A stretch of 64,000 bases of DNA from Leishmania infantum JPCM5. Its lineage: Eukaryota > Euglenozoa > Kinetoplastea > Trypanosomatida > Trypanosomatidae. Shown one piece after another: positions 51,421 to 61,436 of the stretch. The translations under genes and the position numbers were made by a program. The stretch covers positions 193,501 through 257,500 of the forward strand of contig NC_009416.2 of the NCBI RefSeq assembly GCF_000002875.2, given 5' to 3'. The first letter of the stretch is position 1, and each line of letters begins with the position of its first letter. A model generated the notes under the pieces. It searched no databases. It was not told the DNA's origin and saw only the letters and a program-made list of their open reading frames with translations.

Positions 51421-52125
51421 ATGAGCGGCGCAGGCAACCTCCGCAGCAACCGCCGTCGGGAGATGGACTACATGCGGTTGTGCAACTCAACGCGCAAGGT
51501 GTACCCGTCCGACACAGTGGCCGAGTTCTGGGTAGAGTTTAAAGGTCCGGAGGGCACGCCGTATGAGGATGGCACCTGGATGCTGCACGTCCAGCTACCA
51601 TCCGATTACCCGTTCAAGTCACCGTCCATCGGCTTCTGTAACCGCATCCTGCACCCGAACGTCGACGAGCGTAGCGGCAGCGTCTGCCTCGACGTCATCA
51701 ACCAGACATGGACCCCCATGTACCAACTGGAGAACATATTCGACGTCTTCCTTCCGCAGCTGCTGCGCTACCCCAACCCATCAGATCCCCTAAATGCGCA
51801 GGCCGCGCACCTCCTCCACGCCGACCGCGTCGGCTTCGATGCGCTGCTCCGCGAGCATGTGAGCACCCACGCCACACCAGAGAAGGCGCTTGAGTCGATC
51901 CCGGAAGCGTACAGGCCACATGACAACACGAATGAGGAAGAACCAGACGAGGCCAACGCCAAGGACACGGCCTCTGACGGCCCTGTGAATGCAGGGCACT
52001 CGAAGGGATTGACGGACTCCTCAGTGACACCGACAGAGGACCACCGAGTCATGCACGACGACATGGCCATCGACGGCGACGAGGACGTAGAGGCCGAGTA
52101 CGAGCCGGAGGAGATCGATCTTTGA
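51421..52125 (+). CDS. Ubiquitin-conjugating enzyme E2, UBE2H-type
   Basis: This encodes 234 residues. The UBC fold (about 10-150) has the HPN motif at 80-82 (RILHPNVDE), followed by [12 protein letters not shown] with the catalytic Cys at about residue 92. GTPYEDGTW and [13 protein letters not shown] also fit, and the segment after the active site ([21 protein letters not shown]) is the UBE2H/Ubc8 type. The C-terminal tail is acidic (EPEEIDL), as in human UBE2H. Ubc8/UBE2H works with the GID/CTLH E3 ligase complex, so a role in regulated protein turnover is expected. All catalytic residues are present. The ATG at 51421 is the first in frame after the acceptor. Confidence 0.93.
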   Translation: MSGAGNLRSNRRREMDYMRLCNSTRKVYPSDTVAEFWVEFKGPEGTPYEDGTWMLHVQLPSDYPFKSPSIGFCNRILHPNVDERSGSVCLDVINQTWTPMYQLENIFDVFLPQLLRYPNPSDPLNAQAAHLLHADRVGFDALLREHVSTHATPEKALESIPEAYRPHDNTNEEEPDEANAKDTASDGPVNAGHSKGLTDSSVTPTEDHRVMHDDMAIDGDEDVEAEYEPEEIDL

Positions 52126-54411
52126 TACTTTGCTGCGACCGCCTCTTATACCCGCCGCTTACTCGCGCGTTTGAGGCATTCCTCGAGAAGTTGTGTGCGC
52201 CCATCGTCGGCCCCCTTTCCGAGCGCCCTCTCTCGCCGCCGAATGTTGGGAGACTCGCCCGACGAGGCGGCTCTTGATGCCCCAATATGAGTCCTCCATT
52301 GCGAGATGAGAGGTGTGCATCTGGCGCTGCTGCCCCTGGAACCCTCCGACAGCGAACAAAAGAGTAGATGCCGAAATGACAACAACAAGTAAAGCTGCAC
52401 CGTCGATCCTTGCTGTGTGCGTGCGTGCCTGTGTTGGAGCGTGCTGAATTCGCAGACTCCCGTGTCCTCGTGCGCATCCGTCTCCCACCCCCTCGCACTG
52501 CTTCACACCCACCCTCACAAAACTCACACATGCATAGGCATTGGCACAACCCCTCTTCGCTTCATTATGTTTTATGTTTTTTTTTTTCCCTTTGTCTTGC
52601 TCTGTTTTACCTCTGCTTCCACTCTTTCTTCTTTTTCCCGGTTATCATCTCCGTTCTTGTTCTCACCTTCTCTTTCCTTCGCTGGCCGGTTTCGCTGTTT
52701 TTCCTTGTTCTTCCCTTTTGTTTTCGATGTCATCGTTGTTTCTTTGCTGCTGCTGATTTCAGATTTCTGCTTACTTGCGTTCGTGTCTACATGTATGCTG
52801 GTTTAAATGAGGGTGGGGGAGGTACTGCTGCTACGGCTCACCCGTTCGATGGTTGTCTGTGTGTCTCTGGTGTCGCCCACCGCACGTCGCTACGGATGCT
52901 ATAGCGTTTTTTCTCGATGTCGTCTTTGGACGTTTCGTTTTTTCTCCGTAGGTGCGTGTGCATCTTTCTCTCCATCTCCCCCCCCTCGCAGACGAGCCTG
53001 CAGTGTCTGACGTTCTCCACTTGAATGGCGAACAGAGAGGAGAGAAAGAGAAAGCGAGGCCTCAGTGCACGGAACGGCGAACGTGCATACAGCGACTCGC
53101 ACGAATGCGTCCGCCACCATGGAAAATATATGCGCGGGTGGCGAAGCGAGGCGATTAATGCACCTTCATGCGTTCTGATGTTGGGGCGATTCCGAGCTCC
53201 CTGGCACACGACCGCACATACACACCATGGCTTCTGTTGTCGCTCTTGTGGTTGTTTCATTCATTGCACTTCTTTGCTACCTTCCTCCCTCTCCCTCACT
53301 GGCGAAGGCGTTGGAAAACGAAGAACAACAGCGAAACAGGTGGTCGCCGCCAGAGGCAACCCATAAACAGCAAGAATAGCAATGGCTCTATCAACACCGC
53401 AGGAGTGCGAGCTGGAAGAGGAGGCATTTTGTGGAGCGTGTTGCAAGAGCGACAGCGAGAGCTGCAGGAGGATGGTATTATGCACACTCCTCATGTGCCC
53501 CAGTATGTGATCGTGTGCGCTCATTCCTGCTCTTTCACGTAACCCCCTCAAGCAAAAAGGCGACAGTAACTCGTCTTCGCCCTTCCCATCTCTTTTCGCT
53601 CTACCTATCCACTGCGTGCGTGTGCCTAGGTGTGCCCTCCCTCTCTCCCCTCCTTGCTGACTTGCCCGTATTTTCCTTCTGCGTTTCTCTGTTGTCTTTA
53701 AGTGCGAGTTGACCGTGGCGTTGTTTTTCTTTGCCCTTTTTCCTTTGCTCCGTCGGATGAGGCGGGGGTCGTGTAGCCGATTTCCCGCCTGCTTTCTCAG
53801 CGTGTCGCCACTCTTTTTTTTTTCTCCTTTTTTCATGTGCCTGTGTGTTTCGACGTTTCCGCCCATTCATTTCGTCCACCATGTTTCTTTGACTTGTTTG
53901 CTCTTCCAAATCCCCTTCATGCTCACTCGCGCCACACTTCTGCGCATCTTTTCCACATATGAGGCGGCGCGCGCCTACCGAAACAACAAAAAGGAATAGC
54001 AGCACGTGGCATGATGTTAAACTTGTCAGCCCGTTCCAGCACAAGCGTACTTCGCCGTCTCACGCGCACACACGCGTATGCATGTATACCTGTGCACTCT
54101 ATAGCTCCATGATGGATGTGGGCACCTGGACATGCGCTGCGTGTCATTTCCCCTATTACTTCAGTCCGAATCGACCAATGACTCTTTTTGAAAATTTTTT
54201 TATTGTGCCAAGAGCTCAGATCTTTGGACATGTGCATCCGTGTGCATCTCTGTGCGTGCGTGTGTGTGCTCTGCGAACGCCGTAACACTCGCAAAGACAT
54301 TATTACTTCTTTTTTTTCTCGCGCTGTTTTCCTTGCTGTTTTTGCTTGCCATTCTTGTGCTTTTCGGTCTCTGTCGAACTTTCGGATGATGCCAGCCACT
54401 TAACAGTGATA
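52126..54411. other. Long intergenic region before DIRE copy B
   Basis: CT-rich and mixed spacer of 2.3 kb. Short frames on both strands are low-complexity, and none shows a clear acceptor and coding composition. No gene is recognised. Confidence 0.55.
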
Positions 54412-55559
54412 TCAGGGTGTAGTGCTCACTCAGTGGGAGGCCAGCAACCTGCAGTCTGCTGCTGGGCACGGTTTCGGGCTCTTGGCGTTGGCAGACGTGC
54501 CCGCACTGGAACTTTGCCGAAAAGATGTGCTGGCATGGCCACACTTGTACCACCTCAGCACGAGTGGTGTCTGCGATTCAACGAATATAAACAAGGATAT
54601 TGAGCTCGCGAGACGGCAGCCGACGATGCTTGCCCAGCTGCGCGCGTGCAGGTGTCTGTACGGTTGGTTCCTGCAGCGGCGGGTGACTGGAGGTGACCGC
54701 ATGAGGTGCCGATGGTGTGCCGCCTACTACACCGCTGGCACCGTGGGGGTACCCCTGCGCCTCCTGGTGACATGAACGGAACTGCCAGATGGAGACAGCG
54801 AGCCACCCGGGCAGCAGCGTTGCCCTGAGGCAGGCCCCGGCCCCGAAAACGCGCGCCCCGCGCGCACGCGCTGCGAATGGCCGCTGGCACGGTGTATCCC
54901 GCCCAAGCAAGGCATGGAGCGGTGAGCAGGGCGCGGGCGACGGTGGAGAGGGGCGCGCAGAGATGCACAGTGATGAGCCCCAAAGTGCATGTGTGGGGAA
55001 CGTGCGGCATCTCCTGCATCGGACCTGGTGGGCTGATGTGGCGCAGATGCCGGAAGCATGAGGGGGCCACCCCGGGCTGCACCGTCGAGCCCCCGCAGAC
55101 TCCGATGTGGAGAGTCGCCGCACCACATTGAGGAATGCCGCGGCCTGAGGGGACGGAGGGAGAGGCATGGCACACAGGCAGAGTGTGCGGGGCCTCCGAG
55201 GGCCCTCGCCTGCAGCTGGGCAACTGCCTCCCTGAGCTCATCCGGCACGCGCCTAGGCCCGCCCCTAATTACCCGCGCGCCAGACGCCAGGGTGTTCCGC
55301 CCCTCGAGCAGGACCCCGGAGGTGGCCTGCTTGGATCAAGGCATGCAGTCCAGCCGGGTCCGCCTGGCGCCGATCGCGCAGCACGTATCCGAGGAAGGAC
55401 GAGAGGTGCACGCTAGAAGCATGGCCCAATGCAGCGGCAGGACGGCTCGTCCCAGACGAGCAGGGCTGAGCCATGGCGCAGCAGAGGTAGGAGAACTGCG
55501 ATTGCGTGTGTGCGCATAGTTGTTGACTTGCTCGTGGCAGAATGGCCACGCGGACAAAA
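54412..55559 (+). mobile_element. Degenerate ingi/L1Tc-type retroposon fragment (DIRE), copy B
   Basis: The left part encodes a frame with LAQLRACRCLYGWFLQRR and RMRCRWC (about 54630-54720), resembling the Cys-containing segment after the RNase H domain of ingi-type elements. The right part (54765-55559) is the same 3' end as copy A. The reverse-transcriptase motifs seen in copy A are absent, so this is a shorter fragment. The left boundary is approximate and no target-site duplication was found. It sits 48.7 kb from copy A in the same orientation. Confidence 0.75.
54765..55559 (+). repeat. Direct repeat, right copy (DIRE 3' end)
   Basis: Matches 6079-6873 with an offset of 48,686. No difference was seen over the first 780 bases by comparing the sequence and several translated frames. 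The last 15 bases differ at a few positions before an A run. Confidence 0.95.
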
Positions 55560-57637
55560 AATCTCTCAAGCTTTTTCTCTCACTGCCGCTGATGCCACGA
55601 GTGTCTTTCGTGTGTGGATGAAGGGATGCATGGCCACAGTCTCGCACAGAAGCATGCTTGTTGTTTTTTATGGGCCCTCCTTAGCAGGCAAGGATGCGCA
55701 GAGAAACGCAGAAGTGGCTGCGGAATTCGCGTGTATGCGCTCCTGTACACTCGCACATCTTTTTGCTGTTCTTCATCACTTGCGTGCGGTTGCGTCTTGC
55801 CGTGTTTCGGACTTCTTTTCTACTTCCCATCGGTGGTTGTGTCTTTTTTCGCGTTCTTGTCACTTCTTCGTTGAATGTGCGTCTGCGTCTGCGTCTCTCT
55901 CTGTGTGTTGTCGACACACGCGGTTGTTGTGGCTGTGCGTCTCTCTCGCTTACTTCTCCTCTTCTTTCCTTCTTCTGCCCCGCTCTTCTCCTTTTTCGTT
56001 TAACTTCTCAAAGGTGAGAGAGAGAGGGGGGGTGAGGAGGAGAGGTGGTCAGGGGTGCAGGCCATCCTGCAAACGTTTAATCTTCTCTACTGACATAACT
56101 TTGCCTGTGTACGTGTGACAGCTGCTCTTGCTGGACTGTCTTTCTTTCTCACACGCACACACGTCGCCTCTCTTGTCGGGTGCTTGGCGTGCAGCCGACG
56201 CCTCGTCATCTTTTTGGACCTTCGCGTGTCTGATCCGCTCGTTCATTTCTCTGTGTTTTGGCCCTGTTCGTTTTTTTGTTTCGTTTTTTTTCACCTCCGT
56301 TTCCGTTTTTTTTTTCCCCGCTCTTCTTTGCTACCCGTCTTCTTTTCTTGGTGAGTGTGTTGGGGCGTCGGTGTATATGCGCTTGCGCGTCTGCTCTCCC
56401 TCCATCATCATGTGTCCCTGCCTCGGCCTCTCCCACTCTCCCCGTTCTTCTCGCCGAGGAAGGATGGTGATGCCATTCATCTCAAATCTGCGCGTCGTTT
56501 TCCTTGCTATTCTTCGTGTTTGTGCAAACTTAGCAAGCCCGTCAAACGCCGCGTCTCATGTTTGTGGGGCCACCTATGCAGAGCCTAGGGGACTGTTTCT
56601 CGCGTCTTTGTCTTGCCGAGTAGTAGGCAGCGCTGATGCGCGTGTCGCGCATCCGCACATCACTGCGGCCGCCTTGCAAGCGCATGAGCGGGCGCGCACC
56701 TCTTAAAGAAAGCGCCCTTCTTACGTGGCAGAACAAACAGTGAAGCTTGCATTCCCCATAAACGACGGAAAGGGACGAAAACAAGAGCAGCATGGGGATT
56801 CAGCACGCACGGAGACACCAGAGAGGGAGAGCGATGTGTGCGCTATCTCTCATGCACCTCTCTGCCGCACGCGACTGTTTGGAGCCAATGTGCCATCGCC
56901 CTTCTCCCCCTCCATATGCGGCTTCTCTTTCGACCTTTGGCCGAGGTAGATGAGGGGAGAGGCCAGCCTGTGCTTGTGTCTCGGTTTTTAGGAGAGGGAA
57001 GGGTAATGTGGCTTCGCGCACCTGCTCGCCACCTCTGCGTTAGCGGTACGCCTTTCCACTATTGCAGTCGTGTCTGTGTCTCCGCCTCCACGGTACAGCT
57101 GGCATTGCGTTCCACGTGCGCGGCTGCCTCGCCGCGGCCGACGCTCTTAGTGGTGCTCGCGCGTTTCACATTACCTCTCGCTGCGGCTTTGCATGTGGAG
57201 GCTTCGCCTTTTCTCATCGCCATCTCATCCCTTGCTCTTTGCTTGTACGAGTGCCCGGCTTTATGTTGCTTCATACCTTCTCGTTGGTGCGTTGTTGCCG
57301 CATCACACACACACACACACACACACACGTACACGTGTGAGAACGCCAACAGCGCAAACACCGACATAATGAAGTTACTGATAGAGTTCACATCCCACGA
57401 ACCCACTCCCCCTCCCCTCCCGCGCACGCACATACACACACGCACACATTATCACCTGGCCGGCACATGTGATCCCGCAAGGGTACACTGCCCTCTTTAA
57501 TCCGTTGTTATTTTTTCGTTTTTTTTTTTGTGCTGTGCCCTTGCCGAGCAGAAGTCTTCTGTGACTGGTAGGCACACGGCGACGAAACGCTGCCGGCAAT
57601 CCCATCAAGAGCTTCCGGTGTGAAGCGTTTAGCCTCC
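55560..57637. other. Long intergenic region (2.1 kb)
   Basis: CT-rich spacer with T runs and a CA run at 57304-57328. A candidate T-rich tract lies at 57506-57530, before the Mut7-C gene. No other gene is recognised. Confidence 0.55.
57304..57328. repeat. CA microsatellite
   Basis: About twelve CA units in the upstream region of the Mut7-C gene. Confidence 0.95.
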
Positions 57638-58528
57638 ATGCCGTGCAACGTGTCATGCTCTACCTCCCAGCACAGCGTGACCGACGAGCCGCGCTTTATT
57701 ATGGATTTTAGCATGAACAAGGTGGCCAAGTACTTCCGTCTATTAGGTTACGACACGCTCTGCTCCCGCGACGTGCCGCAGGCCGACCTCATCCCCGCCG
57801 CGTGCGCTGAGGGCCGAATACTTGTGACATGCAGTCGGCCACTAGCACGCAGCGTGCAGCTGCACAACCACCGCGTGCGCACCATGCGGCTTGGCACTGC
57901 AAAGGCGATGACAGGCGCTGCGCGTCATGTTGTGGCATACGATTCGGATGGGGAGTCCATCTACTCGCATGAAAGCGGGGAGGTGGACGTCGAGCTACGG
58001 TGCCTCTTTACTCAGCAGTGGCGCAGCAGCGAGTTCAAGCGCGCTATGATCGAGCTCATTCAACAGGCGGGGGTGACGTACGACCTGAACCGGGTCTTCC
58101 GCCGCTGCGTGACATGCAACGAGCTTCTTGTCACGGTGAAGAAGGAGGAGGTGCGCGGCCGCGTCGTGGCAAAGATTCACGAGATTTACGACGAGTTCAC
58201 TGAGTGCCCCGCGTGCCGAAAAGTCTTCTGGGGCTTTGATGGCATTTTTGCGATCAACTACAAGAGCTTTCGCTCCCTCAACCTGTTGCGCTCGCTGTGC
58301 ATCTGCGCTGGGGCCCCCGTGGAGGAGGAGCGGACGCGACTTACTCGACTTCGCTGCTTTCGCTCGTTTCCTCGTATTGCGAAGGTGCTCATCTTCTCCT
58401 ACCTGGAGGACGTGGATCTAGCGAACATGATCGCCGTTTTCCCTGCACTGCGCGACCTCGCCGAGGAAGTACAGGAAAGTCGCCAAACAGGGGAGCCTGT
58501 CCAAAAGATGCGGCTCAGAAAGCGTTGA
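57638..58528 (+). CDS. Mut7-C RNase-domain protein with F-box-like C-terminus
   Basis: This encodes 296 residues. Residues about 18-200 form a Mut7-C (PIN-like) domain: RFIMDFSMNKVAKYFRLLGYD with D23, then CAEGRILVTC (56-65), and a zinc ribbon with C157/C160 and C190/C193. At about 243-275 the sequence FPRIAKVLIFSYLEDVDLAN looks like an F-box (pattern P..vl..IfsyL...DL). Mut7-C domains are predicted RNases. Two points are odd. The usual LTRD motif reads VTCS here, so an expected catalytic Asp is Ser67. The GxH segment after the last Cys pair is also missing. It may have lost nuclease activity and act in protein or RNA binding through SCF-type contacts. The GTG upstream is not a likely start. 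Confidence 0.8.
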   Translation: MPCNVSCSTSQHSVTDEPRFIMDFSMNKVAKYFRLLGYDTLCSRDVPQADLIPAACAEGRILVTCSRPLARSVQLHNHRVRTMRLGTAKAMTGAARHVVAYDSDGESIYSHESGEVDVELRCLFTQQWRSSEFKRAMIELIQQAGVTYDLNRVFRRCVTCNELLVTVKKEEVRGRVVAKIHEIYDEFTECPACRKVFWGFDGIFAINYKSFRSLNLLRSLCICAGAPVEEERTRLTRLRCFRSFPRIAKVLIFSYLEDVDLANMIAVFPALRDLAEEVQESRQTGEPVQKMRLRKR

Positions 58529-59452
58529 TCTAACCGCGTCGGTTGAAGGACACGCCGACGGGGAGGAAAAGAAAAGAGCCACTGAAGATGTGCCGCGCCG
58601 ATATCGTCTTGGCAGCCGCAGTTCTCTCGTAAGGTGAGTGTGTCGCACTGTTCTTGCCGCTCACTTATCTACCCGCACACGCACACAGAAGGAAAAAGAG
58701 CAGAGCAGCAGAGCGAGAGGAAGAAAGAAAAGGAGACATATGTGCTGCTGCTCTGTTCTTGCTTGCGCGTTTTGAAAGCTTCCCCGCGTTGCTGTCCTTG
58801 TCCCCGCCCTCACACCCGCGCTCATGCATGAGAGGTGTACCGCTCACTGCCTTTTCTTTTGACTCTTGCCACCAGGACGAGGCCAAGCGTCTCCAACGGT
58901 GACGGTGCGCATCTCCACACTCGGAACGCTGTTCTCAAATTCACACACACACACACACACACACACGCACAAACACACAGTCAGAACCAGAGGAACGTGC
59001 GTGAATTGCAGGATGGGCCACACGAAGTGTCCATTAGGGGAGGTTTCTACCGTAAAAGCGGAGGCCGGCAGAGCTTCATCGCTTAGTTGCACCTCCTCGG
59101 TGCAAGACGACCAGTGCCTTCATCTTCTCTTCTTGGTCGCGACGGAGGCGGCGCCGAATGTGAGGGCCGCTACACCTGCCTCGCTCATCATGATCCCTCT
59201 CTTTTTTCCATGACTAGCACCACGTCATGCACCAATTTAAACGCCTGTCTTGCACTCACTTGTTTTTTCAACCCCTCTGGTCTTCTCAGCGGATCTCTTG
59301 CGCCTCTGTTTTGTGACTCGCACCCACCATTCCTCCTCCCCCCTTCCCTGCCCACACGCATGCAGGCACACCTCGAGGCGGCAAGAGGTGCCCTCCACAG
59401 GATATTTTGTTGTTACCGTGCACACCCTCACTCCCTCAAACAGACATTCAGA
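58529..59452. other. Intergenic/UTR
   Basis: Holds a CA run at 58942-58966 and a CT-rich tract before LSm4. No gene is recognised. Confidence 0.6.
58942..58966. repeat. CA microsatellite
   Basis: About twelve CA units in the spacer upstream of LSm4. Confidence 0.95.
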
Positions 59453-59803
59453 ATGAGCTTCGCACGCCGGCCAATCACTCCCATCGAGATCTTGCGTAAC
59501 TGCCGCGGCAAGGAGGTCTCCATCGAACTTGCGGACGGCGAGACGGTGAACGGCACCGTCATGCGCACGGATCGTGCCATGAACGTGGTAATCAAGCAGT
59601 GCACTCGCACTGGCGCTGACGGCGAGTCGTTTTGGAAGTCGCGTGAGTGCTTTATCCGTGGCGCCAGCGTCAAAAACGTGCGTATGACGGACAGTGCACT
59701 TGTCGCCGTGCCGGCGCCATCGAAACGCAAGGCGGCGGGCGGCAAAGGCACCGATACCCACAAGGAGAAGTCGGTAGGAGGTGGCAAGCGGCCACGGAAG
59801 TAG
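59453..59803 (+). CDS. LSM4: LSm4, U6 snRNA and mRNA decay Sm-like protein
   Basis: This encodes 116 residues. The Sm fold is complete: Sm1 (about 19-47) with ELADGETVNGTV and MNVVI, and Sm2 with FIRGASVKNVRM (about 67-78). The segment GADGESFWKSRECFIRG between them is the LSm4 signature (human: DGDKFWRMPECYIRG). After residue 80 a Lys/Arg/Gly-rich tail of about 35 residues follows. LSm4 belongs to the LSm2-8 ring on U6 snRNA; trypanosomatids are reported to lack a distinct LSm1 and so may not have the cytoplasmic LSm1-7 ring. The stop codon is followed after 34 bases by a SIDER element, so the mRNA probably carries it in its 3' UTR. Confidence 0.9.
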   Translation: MSFARRPITPIEILRNCRGKEVSIELADGETVNGTVMRTDRAMNVVIKQCTRTGADGESFWKSRECFIRGASVKNVRMTDSALVAVPAPSKRKAAGGKGTDTHKEKSVGGGKRPRK

Positions 59804-59837
59804 CGCTGTTTCCTTATGGGAGGTGAATCGGCGCCTT

Positions 59838-60395
59838 CCTGACGAGGGAGGGGACGGCACACCGCGCAGCGCGTGGTATTTCAGGGGTCTGCACCCCATT
59901 GTGTGGGGAGGCGAGGCAGCCCCCACTACCCCTGCCAATGCACAAGCACCTCTGGTGGTGACAGGGTCAGGTGCCTGCGACGAAGGGAGGTCAGAGCGAT
60001 GCATGGCTGCTGATGCCGGCGCTCAGGCCCTGGATGGCGTTGCGTGGGGGCGACCTGCGACGGTGAACGCGTCTGTGCAGCCCATATGGCCAGGCAGCGT
60101 GTGAGCGTGACTGGAGTGCTGCACCTCATGCGCCCCTCGCTGGCCACTGGTGTGGGGAGCCTGAGCCACCCCGCGGCGGGATGCGCGAGGTGGCGACCGG
60201 CATAGTGGGGGCAACTGTGGTGCTGACTGCGAGGCGGCGGGTGGGTAGAGCTTGAGGGCAGGGGGCCGTGCTCGGGTGGCTGGGTCGGCGCACGACTGTG
60301 ATGCGTGTCGAGTGCTGCTTCGCGCGACGCGATGGGCCTGCGACATGCCGGGCGAGTAGGGTGGGCCTGCACCCATGTAGTCTAGCAGTGCATGA
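59838..60395 (+). mobile_element. SIDER-type retroposon, copy 3, tail missing
   Basis: This element of about 558 bases matches copy 2 at all but about two positions by eye. It stops at GCATGA and does not continue into the GGCACAG plus A-rich tail of copies 1 and 2. It begins 34 bases after the LSm4 stop codon, in the direction of transcription. It is most likely within the LSm4 3' UTR. Confidence 0.8.
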
Positions 60396-61436
60396 TGAAC
60401 GGGCTGAAAAGAGGCGAAGTGGCTGTGTGTGTGTTAGAGGGGGGGGCAAGACTGCACGATTTTGTGACGCCTCTCCGATGGAACGTTTTCTGCTGCTCCT
60501 GCTCTTATTGCAAGGCTTTCCGCAGATGGTACACGTGTGCTCGCGTTGTGATGAATGTCTTTCCGGGTGTCTGCGGAGGCGCACGAAGGCGCTCCACTGC
60601 GGCAGACACTTGAGACCCGAAGAGTTGCGAAAAAGCAAAGCACGGAGAAAGCGCCCAGGCTGCCAGTGCGTGTCTGCGTATGTGCCGGGACGGCTACAAG
60701 AGGAGCTGCATTGTTGAATGATGCGTAAGAGGCCGTGCTTCGCCCTCTCTTGGCAACTGCATATATCTGAGTGCGTGCGCGGGCCGAAACAAGCACCGCG
60801 GAGGCCTTTGAACTCCCCCACTCTCGGCATTCTGCCGTTGATCTTCATTCTCTGCCCCGTTTCCTTTCCCTGTCTCTCTCTCTCCGCTCCTTTCGACCTC
60901 ACCGTGCACTGCGCTCACACACACGCACGCAAACGCTTGCATACCTCTGGCGCAAACGTTCACGCCAAACCCGTTCTACCCTCCCCCCCCCATCCATCCA
61001 CACACGCCTCGCTCTGTCTTTCTCTGCCCTTGGCAGGACGACACCTTAGCGATACACGTGGGAGGGTGTTTTGGTTTTAGTGGAGTGTGTGTGTCAGTAC
61101 ACGATAGCAGCGGCACGTTGTGGGTGTTGCTCCCGGCACTCCGCTCCTTCGCCCCCCAAAAGGAATAAAAGAGAGGGAAGCGCGCCGCTTGTGCGTGCGC
61201 GCGTGTGTGTCTGTGCCTGTGTGCTGTGACGCCGACATCGACAATCAACGACCGTATCTGCTTCTTCCTTTCGTTTCTAGTTTTCCACTTTTTGTTTCGT
61301 CTTCCGGTGCGTGCGCGCTTCTGCGCGTTGTGAGCGGTCTCTCTCCCTTCTCCCTATCCGTGGCGGTTGGTGTGCGTCTACGGCAGTGGAAGGCGCAAGC
61401 CAAGCAGACGTGGAGGAAAAGAGGCGTCGTTGTGTA
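60396..61436. other. Intergenic/UTR
   Basis: A spacer of 1 kb. A 79-codon frame with a hydrophobic N-terminus (60478-60717) was considered and not accepted. A T/C tract at 61259-61278 precedes PAN3. Confidence 0.55.
61259..61280 (+). promoter_or_regulatory. Candidate spliced-leader acceptor of PAN3
   Basis: T/C-rich tract with AG at 61279-61280, 157 nt upstream of the ATG at 61437. Confidence 0.5.

Noticed and set aside
53025..53366. 113-codon frame in the spacer after the E2 gene
   Set aside because: Composition is unlike the confirmed genes and no conserved motif is visible.
60478..60717. 79-codon frame with Leu-rich N-terminus and several Cys, after SIDER copy 3
   Set aside because: There is no polypyrimidine tract or acceptor before it and its codon use is intermediate. 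The signal-like start comes from a CTG/CTC run.
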